A stretch of 14,864 bases of DNA from positions 1,323 to 16,186 of the forward strand of contig MU617315.1 in NCBI GenBank assembly GCA_025201705.1, read 5' to 3'. Every line of letters starts with the position of its first letter. Within the stretch, counting starts at the first letter, position 1. The notes beneath the pieces were generated by a model that was not told the origin of the DNA, searched no databases, and saw nothing but the letters and a program-made list of their open reading frames with translations. The stretch comes from Dissophora ornata (taxonomy: Eukaryota > Mortierellomycota > Mortierellomycetes > Mortierellales > Mortierellaceae). Below, piece by piece: positions 8,393 to 14,864 of the stretch. The position numbers and the translations under genes were made by a program.

Positions 8393-8767
8393 GGAGGTAC
8401 GATATTGGGGAAAGCTGGAGTCATGTACTGAGGTGGATTTATTCAATTTACTAGGTAAAGAACTATCTGAGTAAAGAGGAGACTGTGTTTAAGTACTAAA
8501 CTGGGGAATGAAAAGGGAAAGTAACCAGGGAGCGTCTCCTAGGGTATGGATTGAAGTGCAGATTGGAATAAAAGTCATGGAGTATGGAATTTGAGGAATG
8601 AAGTGTGGATTGGGATAAGGGAGGCTAGGAAATTTGGAATCAGTTGAGTGTGACTAAGGGGTGTGCGCGACATGAAGTCTATCTGTGTTTCGTGATTGTT
8701 GATCTCCGAGTTGGATCCCAGGTCTTATCAACGCCCATCTCTGAGACCTTATCTTGTTACAACCAAG
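8393..8767. other. Purine-rich intergenic region
   Basis: No gene is supported. 8500-8640 repeats short GGAAT and GGATTG words without a fixed period. A fragment at 8653 (ctaaggggtgtgcgcga) resembles the start of the CTTAAGGGG repeat. This is the 3' flank of the minus-strand secreted-protein gene. Confidence 0.4.
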
Positions 8768-9289
8768 CTAATTCACAGGACTCACCACAAATGTCATTTC
8801 AGGGTGAGACGCCTTGGCAAATAAACCGAAATCGTAAGTTCCATAAACAGCCTTCAGTCCTACGACGGGGTGTGTAAAACCTTTCTCGGGCTGGCTAAAC
8901 TCGAGAAAAAACCGACCATCGCCATTTGAAACTAGCCTCCAGGTATCCGTGTTTGTTTTTGAAGTGGTTATATCTAGTTTTCTCCTAAGATCTCTCCTAA
9001 TTCCCAAATATTTCATGTACCGTACATTTTGTAGCCTGATGGTGTCATTTGGTTGATTGACAATTCTCCAATCGCCTTTGCCTTTTTCGTATGTTGGAGT
9101 TAAATAGGGAATGCCATAGTCGTGTGTGTCAAAATCGTGTACGTCTTGGAGATATCGAGTGGAAGCTCCGCCTCCAGTGAAATGATACTGAAATCGATAC
9201 ACGCCATCAGGGAGAGATGATGCAGTCATCATAAACTGGATCAGGATTACGATGAATGCCAAGGTTGGTAAAGCGGATTTTTGCGCCAT
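8768..9289 (-). CDS. Small secreted protein, probable beta-trefoil
   Basis: 173 residues from the ATG at 9289-9287, an uninterrupted frame. Residues 1-25 form a signal peptide: Lys at 4, hydrophobic core LAFIVILIQF, and a TASS end before LPDG. The mature part has the look of a beta-trefoil lectin or mycocypin-like protease inhibitor: LPDGVYRFQY, TRYLQDV, WRIVNQ, IRLQNVRYMKYLGI, WRLVSNGDG and a final FVVSP. About 150 mature residues suits one trefoil. An in-frame ATG 19 codons upstream (9346) would bury the signal peptide, so the inner start is preferred. GTGAGT overlaps the last codons and could be a splice donor for a further exon. Fold recognition is by pattern only; the ligand is unknown. 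Confidence 0.7.
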   Translation of the reverse strand: MAQKSALPTLAFIVILIQFMMTASSLPDGVYRFQYHFTGGGASTRYLQDVHDFDTHDYGIPYLTPTYEKGKGDWRIVNQPNDTIRLQNVRYMKYLGIRRDLRRKLDITTSKTNTDTWRLVSNGDGRFFLEFSQPEKGFTHPVVGLKAVYGTYDFGLFAKASHPEMTFVVSPVN

Positions 9290-9640
9290 TTCTGCTTGAT
9301 AAAGAATTGAGGAGAGGAAGGGAGTCAGGGTAAATCTTCCATTCACGTGGTAAGTTTTGCACTACAATGCTCTGGAGCATTATAGGTTAATAATTGTACG
9401 TGAATGATTGTTTAGTAGATGTCCGCTATATTTACAATGATCATAGCGTGCTTGCGATGGTGCTGTGAAATAGCTGTGATGGTTGATGTGAAGGTTGCTG
9501 CAGTAGACAGTAACGAGTTTGTTGTTGTGAGTCTGGGGTCGTGAGATAGGGTCAGATGCATATTTGTGCGACTGGCTGAGAATTGCAACTTTATATAAAC
9601 GAAGGGATCCATACAAGAACAAAAATAGTCAGGGTTGAAG
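9290..9640 (-). promoter_or_regulatory. Upstream region of the secreted-protein gene
   Basis: On the minus strand a TATA-like TTTATATAAA lies at 9590-9599, about 300 bp before the start codon, which would imply a long leader or a leader intron. A perfect inverted repeat AATGCTC/GAGCATT with a 2-base spacer is at about 9366-9381. Open frames on this strand look non-coding. Confidence 0.35.
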
Positions 9641-9694
9641 TCTACAGGCATGGAAAAAAAAGTCAATCAAGACGCAGTTCCCATTTGAACCAGT

Positions 9695-9985
9695 AATGAG
9701 AAAGATCAAGGGCACAGTGCAAAAGGAGGGATGCAAAAAAGTTCGATCAAGCATAGAGTGAGGAAAAGGCAATGTAAAAGAGATCAAGGGCAGAGTGACA
9801 GAGGGGTTGAGTGAGAAAAAGGATGAAAAAAGATCAAAGGCAGAGCGAGAAAGAAGGGATGCAAAAAATCGGGGGATGCAAAAGAAGATCAAGGGCAGAG
9901 TGAGAAAGGGGTTGAGTGAGAAAAAGGATGCAAAAAAGATCAAAGGCAGAGCGAGAAAGAAGGGATGCAAAAAAATCGAGAGGAC
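9695..9985. repeat. Purine-rich minisatellite, 105-bp higher-order unit
   Basis: Two long units, about 9781-9885 and 9886-9978, both contain agatcaagggcagagtga, ggggttgagtgagaaaaagg and agagcgagaaagaagggatg. More diverged pieces extend to about 9695. Each unit is itself two related halves built on gatcaa(a/g)ggcagag. Confidence 0.75.
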
Positions 9986-10112
9986 CGGAGCCGACAGACA
10001 AGGAAGAAGAACCTGTCGTGAATTCTACAGTTTCTTGTTACGTGGACATGGTCCGTGCAATAAGCACCATGCACCAGGTTGCATAGGGTCGGGGACTACT
10101 GGTTTATAGCCA

Positions 10113-10480
10113 ATGAACACGCATAAAATTTTCATGTTTCGCTATGTCCCATTTTTTTTTTCTTTTTCTGTTCTTTGATTTTTTCATGCTTGGTTGGGGG
10201 GCCTTGCTAGGATTATGTTCCCCATGAACACGTGTAAATTTTTCATGTTTCGCTATGTTTCATTTTTTTTCTTTTTCTGATCTTTGATTTTTTCATGCTT
10301 GGTTGGGGGGCCTTGCTAGGATTATGTTTCCCATGAACACGTGTAAATTTTTCGTTTTTCGCTATGTTTCATTTTTTTTCCTGTTCCAGTATTTGGTTTT
10401 TCGTGCTTGATAGGATTATGTTTCGCATCCGTGAAAATTTTTCATGTTTTGCTATGTTTCAATTTTTTTTTATTCGCATT
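10113..10480. repeat. Minisatellite, about 110-bp unit, 3.5 copies
   Basis: Units start with atgaacacg at about 10113, 10224 and 10333, with a shortened unit from about 10426. Shared blocks are tttcatgtttcgctatgt, a T-run, tgattttttcatgcttggtt and ggggccttgctaggattatg. Spacings are 111 and 109 bp. Confidence 0.85.
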
Positions 10481-10539
10481 TTTTTTTTGGCTCACAATTC
10501 CTTTTTTGCCCACAGCCTTCGACATCAGCAATTTTTTGT

Positions 10540-10605
10540 CTTAAGGGGTATCTGTATTTCACTCTCAGCTAAGCGCGTCGATATGGTACGTGCGTACGCG
10601 TTTGT
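10540..10605 (+). repeat. Dispersed CTTAAGGGG...ACGCGTTT repeat, copy 4
   Basis: The blocks cttaaggggtatc, tttcactctcag, gcgcgtcgatatggtacgtg and gtacgcgtttgtttcat follow the same order as the copy at 7706-7781. It lies 41 bp before LTR copy 3. Confidence 0.6.
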
Positions 10606-10645
10606 TTCATGATCCTTTATTGACTTGCACTACCGTACGTGTCTA

Positions 10646-10780
10646 TGTAATAAGTCGGTGGGGACTTATATTCAAGTCGGTTCGGATGAGGAAGAGCTTT
10701 TGTCGATCAGATGTGTAATAAGTCAGTGGGGACTTATATTCAAGTTGGTTCGGATGAGGAAGAGCTTTTGTCGATCAGAT
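10646..10780 (+). repeat. 68-bp tandem duplication inside LTR copy 3
   Basis: Units at 10646-10713 and 10714-10780 both read tgtaataagtc(g/a)gtggggac through gaagagcttttgtcgatcag and differ at about two positions. The target duplication flanks the outer unit, so the extra unit was present at insertion or arose later within the LTR. Confidence 0.85.
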
Positions 10781-11134
10781 AGTTATGTTATTGTAGATAT
10801 TTTATTAAAGGTGGTGCCGAAGGCACTTTTGTGGAGACTAAAGTAACTACGGTTAAATACTAAAGGATTAATAATCATTGTTGACAAGAATTGAGGTTCA
10901 TGATCTGGTCTGGTGGTTGTCTCGGTAGTGCGCAGTGGTCTCGAGATCAGACGACCTGGTCAGGAGGGAGAACGGTGCGCGTCGGGTACAGGTCGCGAGA
11001 ACTAGAATCGTATCACTATATACATATGTACAGATCAATTTGCAAAAAGGGGTCGAGTGGGCTAAGCCACAAGGTAAGCAGTCACAAATTGATTTAAGAT
11101 GTCAAATGTCTTTAGAGATGCACATCTCTTGACA
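10646..11134 (+). mobile_element. Solo LTR, TGTAATAA...TGACA family, copy 3
   Basis: 489 bp starting TGTAATAAGTCGG and ending AGAGATGCACATCTCTTGACA, with a perfect 5-bp target duplication GTCTA (10641-10645 and 11135-11139). It shares the terminal palindrome, the gtcagacga(t/c)ctggtcag motif and the agtcacaaa(c/t)tgatt block with copy 2. It is longer partly because of a 68-bp tandem duplication at its left end. Confidence 0.9.
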
Positions 11135-11411
11135 GTCTAATAAATTCATCGACAGTGAATGTTTTTGTACGTAGCATTTGCGAGTGCGTAGTTTTCTCTA
11201 CACACTCGCATGTGCTTGTTCATAAACCCGTTCTCTTGCCACACCTGGCACTTTTATAAATAATACTTAGCTTCCCTTTCTTCTTTTCTTCAGTCAACAA
11301 TAAAATCATATCCTTATCCTCACATTTGGATCCACACCTGTTCCTCACTCCTACAGTAGTTCCGTCACAAGGAGAGTGATATTATCATTTTATTGTTATG
11401 GTCTGTCTGCT
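11135..11411 (+). promoter_or_regulatory. Promoter-like region with no gene downstream
   Basis: Read on the plus strand: TATAAA at 11255-11260, then a CT-rich stretch 11270-11350 like the leaders of the CRN genes. It leads only into the 3' end of a gene on the other strand. TTTATT at 11389-11394 is AATAAA for that minus-strand gene (stop at 11412). The promoter-like part may be a decapitated effector-gene promoter; this is inference. Confidence 0.35.
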
Positions 11412-13145
11412 TTAAGGGACATTGCTGCCAAAGACATAATAAGAGGGACGCGTGAGTTGGGTATATTTCCCAGCTCCGAGGAAAGAACGTCTCCTGATCG
11501 ATTTGACCATGCTTGATGCAATGTTCTGAAGTGAATAACGATAAAGATTAATGAGGAGATAGGGACAGTGTGCAACAACATTATCAAACAAAAATATAAA
11601 TGAGAGTGATTGCACTTACTTTAGCTGCAGTCAAAGGAGTAAGGGCCAACAGAAGTGAAGCAATGTCAAGACGGTCTTGTGGTAGTTTGAATCGCCCAAG
11701 GCTCTTTGGGATGTAGATGGCTTCATGCTCCAAATTCATGGTGAATACCTCGCAGACAGTGTCTAGAAAAGGAGCATGTGAGGAAATGTGTAGTACATTA
11801 GCATGAAGGAGCAACTTACAAGTGATCCGCACATCACAAATATGGCAGATGGTACATAGCATACCATTCACAAGAAACCCCACCACGGTTGCATCCTGTA
11901 CGTTTGCTTGAATGAGCATGTTAAGAGCAATCTTCATCATGCAGGGTAATTTGCGAGCATCGTCCTCAATGTCTTCCCTGGGCATATTTGGCTTCTTGAC
12001 CTCCATGATGGCAAAGCATAGCCGGTCAACTTCGGCAAAGAAGTCAGGTTGCAGCACTTCTTCATATCCGTTCGGGACAGGTAGTCGGTCACGTTGCCTA
12101 CAAAAAATAATAATTCAAGTAAGAAACAATAAATGGACACCGAAAAGGCATAACTGAGGTCAAACATTTGTACCCAAAAGCTCACCAATGCTGCTGTAGG
12201 GACAAAGCTCCAAATATGGCGTCAATCATCGGCATAACTGACTGTTTGATGTACGTGTCCTCATTTTGAGCTAGTTGTGTTGGACCCTGCCATAAGGCAT
12301 TGGTGGCAGTGTATGTCGTAAGGATGTCTCCTCCTAGACCACTTGACTCAAGACTTGATCCCCTCAACAGCGCCTTGAAATCATGGTATTCTTTGGAAGC
12401 TGCAGCAAGGGCATACTTGACAACAAGGTCGACTTCCTGACGCAGCACCTCAGCTACATCAATTTTGACAAGTTGATCCACGATTCCACTCTCCTCGCCT
12501 TCGAAACAATGTTCAATGAACTCCTTCGTGAAGATAAAATTAAGGGTCCTAAAAATCCAATGATAAATATGTCAATATCATACACACGTGTAATCATACA
12601 ATAAAACCATAAAATACTCAAACTCTTTCGAGCAAGGCTTTCGAGAGTGGAAGGGGGGGTTCATAAACTTACAAAAGGTCGTGCGTCTCTTGCAAGATGT
12701 TCTGCTGGGACATATTTGTGCTGCGTGCACTCAGTAATCTGCCTGACACATTCACGCCGTTCACATGCCAGGCATTACCATGCAGTTTGCATGACGGCTC
12801 GCCTGGTCCGTCTATATTGCTCTTTCCTTCAAGAGGGGCAGTCGATCCGAATGATGTCCTTGTGCTTGACTTGTGTGAATAGTCTTTGTCACTTGAGTCA
12901 GAAGGGATAAGTGCACCGGCTGCATTGAAAACTTCAACCTCCTTCGACTGCTCCTGCTCCTGCTGTAGTTCCGTGAGCGCCTGGTGGAGCTGATGTCGAC
13001 CGACAGCCTTTTGCAGCTTGGATGAGTCTTTAGCCGCTGATATGATGTTCCTAGTCTAAAGAAAGCAAGAAACAACCAGTTCATTTAATCGAAAGTTGTC
13101 TCAGCTGGTAATTCACCTCAATATAAAACCATGATTATTGGTCAT
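11412..13145 (-). CDS. Six-exon protein with a PD-(D/E)XK-like nuclease domain
   Basis: Exons 13145-13117, 13050-12673, 12548-12186, 12097-11820, 11762-11620 and 11525-11412 join with consistent phases through GT-AG introns of 66, 124, 88, 57 and 94 bp, giving 434 residues. Exons 2-6 are well supported; the 29-bp first exon is weak. Residues 10-135 are low-complexity with a Gln/Glu-rich helix near 30-55. From about 260 the sequence fits a fungal PD-(D/E)XK-like domain: NGYEEVLQPDF, then FAIMEVKKP (Pro274-Asp275 and Glu289-x-Lys291), then a helix (LPCMMKIALNMLI) and VVGFLVNG as the next strand. Such domains are frequent payloads of Crinkler-type proteins and also occur alone in Mucoromycota; the assignment is by motif only. 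No CRN header was found. The gene faces the one at 13144 with overlapping predicted ATGs, so one start is probably wrong or lost. Confidence 0.7.
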
Positions 13146-13947
13146 GGATGAGCCAATGGTTGTAGAGGCAGTGAAAGAAGAGTTGAAGGCCTCAGGCAAG
13201 GATCCGGCGTTTATGGAGTACATGGATCAGATATATCAGATTATCACTAACTTCGGGATTGCTTCGACTTCAAAGGGAGACGCATTCGAACCACTTGTCC
13301 GTAGGTCGCTTCAACGCTTCAATGGTTACCGTCTTGCTGACCTTCCTTTCCTTCAAGGCGTCTCACTACCATCCTGGTGTGACAACCTGAAACTACAAAT
13401 CGACGAGATTAATACGGCCAACGGATTTGGATACAACAGCAGTGGCGTTCGAGCGGATCTTGCCTTTCTCACTGAGTGTCCTCCAAACAAGATGCTTGTA
13501 GCCAATTTCGGTACACGTCCGGATGGGGCCTGGTTTTTCTCTGACACACAATATGCTGGCTCGCTTGCGATCAAGCTTTTCAGTGATCGTATGAAGCAGG
13601 ATATCCACGAATCGAACGAAACTTCCAGTAACATTCGAGGTTGCTTCCTAAAAAAGGATGGCGCCACAGTCACCAAATCTTTAGCACCAGTTCGACAAGC
13701 CTTTGTGGATTCAGGTATTCCCTCCAATCTTAGGGGCATACTCCGCATTCATCTCGAGCTTCCTGGCGTTCAAAATGGCAACCGAGTTACCCATATCAGA
13801 AGGGACCCTGCAACTGGAATCGAGGATGTGATGGTGTATATCAACCTTTCGAATATGGACGATTTTTTTTTCGAGGGCATCTCAGAGGGCTTAGACGACA
13901 TAGTCAAACTGAAGAAGTTGATTAGATTTATTTCCACTTCAGTGTAA
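13144..13947 (+). CDS. Payload-like protein with KGxxFE and PDG motifs, possible nuclease-fold
   Basis: 267 residues in one exon; ATG at 13144 follows an in-frame TGA at 13132. No named family is recognised with certainty. Visible pattern: a helix with KGDAFE (residues 44-49), ADLAFL (104-109), RPDGAWFF (125-132), SLAIKLFSD with AIK at 142-144, then GILRIHLELPG and DVMVYINLSNMDDFFF near the end. KGxxFE, PD and xxK in this order recall PD-(D/E)XK nucleases, but the acidic residue of the ExK motif is Ala here, so activity may be lost or the fold differ. It lacks any secretion or CRN header and has no room for a promoter, since the start abuts the opposite gene. It may be a payload cut from its header. 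AATAAA lies at 13967-13972. Confidence 0.65.
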   Translation: MDEPMVVEAVKEELKASGKDPAFMEYMDQIYQIITNFGIASTSKGDAFEPLVRRSLQRFNGYRLADLPFLQGVSLPSWCDNLKLQIDEINTANGFGYNSSGVRADLAFLTECPPNKMLVANFGTRPDGAWFFSDTQYAGSLAIKLFSDRMKQDIHESNETSSNIRGCFLKKDGATVTKSLAPVRQAFVDSGIPSNLRGILRIHLELPGVQNGNRVTHIRRDPATGIEDVMVYINLSNMDDFFFEGISEGLDDIVKLKKLIRFISTSV

Positions 13948-13994
13948 GGTTGCACAATACAGTACAAATAAACGATTGACATTCAGCTGACTGA

Positions 13995-14306
13995 CGCCTA
14001 TTCTGCAAAATAGAGAACATAGCAAAATGCCCTGCGAGCCAAAAAAAAAAAAAAGTAACAACAAACGAAAAAAAAACCACCAAAAACACACTTCTCTCGT
14101 TGCATCTAAACAAAGAATTGCACACTGTCGAAACCTCGATTGACAGTTTTCGCCAAGGTCTAGAAACGACACAAAAAACAATCAATAACAAGCAAGAGCA
14201 GATTCGACAACTCGAACGCCAACAAAGCACATTGAAATACAAGCTAGGACAACTACAAAGAATCGAAAGAGACACGATACAGCTCATGCCACTGAAAACA
14301 ACATAA
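13995..14306 (+). other. Coding-like Lys-rich and coiled-coil stretch
   Basis: One frame is open from 13995 to a stop at 14304-14306. It contains a run of 14 A (14041-14054) read as lysines, then a heptad-like coiled coil (LNKELHTVETSIDSFRQGLE, KQEQIRQLERQQ, LKYKLGQLQRIE). There is no ATG at its head. Acceptors around 14013 and 14022 cannot join in phase to the upstream gene's visible donors. It may be a 3' exon, a gene remnant or a retrocopy. Confidence 0.35.
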
Positions 14307-14335
14307 ATAAAACCAACGATATTTATTATATTCAT

Positions 14336-14565
14336 TCACAAAAACTTGATACGCCTCTTGAACTGTCGTTTTTTGATATAAACCTCCTCGATCTGCAGCA
14401 ACTTTTCAAGCCCTCGCAAAACATATTCTGCATAACAGTCTATGCGCTGATTGTTACTGCAGCACATCCACTTTTCAGGAATTGGCCTCCATCCGTTATT
14501 TGGAATATCAGTCAACATATTTTCACTATACAGGGCGTTATCCTTCCAACGGCAAGGACCATAGA
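14336..14565 (-). pseudogene. Truncated coding fragment, unknown family
   Basis: On the minus strand a frame reads from about 14565 to the stop at 14336 with coding-like content: GPCRWKDNALYSENML, NGWRPIPEKWMCC, RIDCYAEYVLRGLEKLL and a basic end. Its first upstream stop lies just beyond 14566, where a possible LTR begins, so an inserted element may have cut the gene. The family is not recognised; an ATG at 14518 could start a 60-residue product. Confidence 0.35.
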
Positions 14566-14864
14566 TGTGTTATCTTCTTTTATTTTGATTCGTTCGAAAT
14601 TTCAGAATTACCCTTAAACTATTGTTTTGATCTAATAAAAATCTCTCGGAGCCTCCTATCCGGAACCCCATCTTCTTTTCGTTCGCCAGGAATACTCACC
14701 CGCAACTTACAGTAGCTCAATCACTCCCTGCTCCACATGGACCCTTCCCCTTCCCCTTCCCCTTCCCCCGATGTCCACGATAATACATCTTCGGCCCCTA
14801 CAGAGGAGCCCCTTATGGCAGCTTTTCAGGCATTCATGCGTGCCATCCAGAATCCATCCACTCC
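14566..14864 (+). mobile_element. Possible LTR retrotransposon, left end (short LTR plus gag start)
   Basis: A 146-bp stretch from TGTGTTATC (14566) to CTTACA (14711) has TGT...ACA ends and is followed 25 bases later by an ORF. No clear tRNA primer-binding site is visible and the second LTR would lie outside the window, so this is tentative. Confidence 0.3.
14737..14864 (+). CDS. N-terminus of a possible gag-like protein, runs off the edge
   Basis: ATG at 14737 opens a frame to the window end (42 residues). It starts with Pro-Ser repeats coded by a ccttcc microsatellite, followed by an acidic stretch and a helix (EEPLMAAFQAFMRAIQ). Proline-rich starts followed by an amphipathic helix are common in fungal retrotransposon Gag proteins, but any cellular protein could look like this. 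Function not established. Confidence 0.4.
   Translation, partial: MDPSPSPSPSPDVHDNTSSAPTEEPLMAAFQAFMRAIQNPST

Noticed and set aside
9380..9666. Minus-strand frames upstream of the secreted protein
   Set aside because: They overlap each other in different phases, lack domains and cover the promoter region.
9629..9970. 113-residue minus frame (Phe/Leu-rich) as a membrane protein
   Set aside because: It is the translation of a purine-rich minisatellite, so the repeat explains it.
12647..12910. Plus-strand frames within the six-exon gene
   Set aside because: They are antisense to a better supported exon with consistent splicing.
13353..13748. 131-residue minus frame opposite the 13144 gene
   Set aside because: It is a shadow of the plus-strand gene with no features of its own.
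13928..14335. 135-residue minus frame rich in Phe, Cys and Val
   Set aside because: Its hydrophobic run comes from translating poly-A tracts in reverse; the plus strand shows a more credible coiled coil.

Overview
The window looks like nuclear DNA of a filamentous fungus. The best guess is an early-diverging Mucoromycota lineage such as Mortierellaceae. The basis is short GT-AG introns of about 57-124 bp, pyrimidine-rich leaders, a Crinkler (CRN) header, NLRC3/RNI-type leucine-rich repeats on an F-box, and many solo LTRs. The genus is inferred, not shown. It reads as an accessory, effector-rich and transposon-rich region: spliced or chimeric genes separated by solo LTRs, a MITE, minisatellites and promoter-like debris.

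Layout. At 1-724 (minus) lies the 5' part of an F-box plus leucine-rich-repeat gene that runs off the left edge. At 1554-2279 is a solo LTR interrupted by a 369-bp hAT-like MITE with an 8-bp target duplication. Directly downstream, at 2451-4856 (plus), is a three-exon gene joining a Crinkler N-terminal header to an F-box/LRR body (739 aa). A second LTR of the same family with a perfect 5-bp target duplication is at 5753-6173. At 6682-7435 (minus) is a three-exon gene joining the last part of a CRN header to a PB1 domain; the first two thirds of the header are missing. At 8226-8392 is a small element, possibly a solo LTR of another family. At 8768-9289 (minus) is a small secreted protein with a probable beta-trefoil fold. 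Two minisatellites occupy about 9695-9985 and 10113-10480. A third LTR of the first family is at 10646-11134.

The right third holds a six-exon gene at 11412-13145 (minus, 434 aa) with a PD-(D/E)XK-like nuclease motif. Head to head with it is a single-exon gene at 13144-13947 (plus, 267 aa) with KGxxFE and PDG motifs. Their predicted ATGs overlap in one CATG. The right edge carries coding-like fragments and the start of a possible retrotransposon gag at 14737.

Theme. Both CRN-header genes are fused to eukaryotic interaction domains (F-box/LRR and PB1) rather than the usual nuclease or kinase payloads. Nuclease-like payload domains without a recognisable header lie nearby. The pattern is what modular shuffling of CRN headers and payloads among transposons would give. 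No rRNA, tRNA or CRISPR array was seen.
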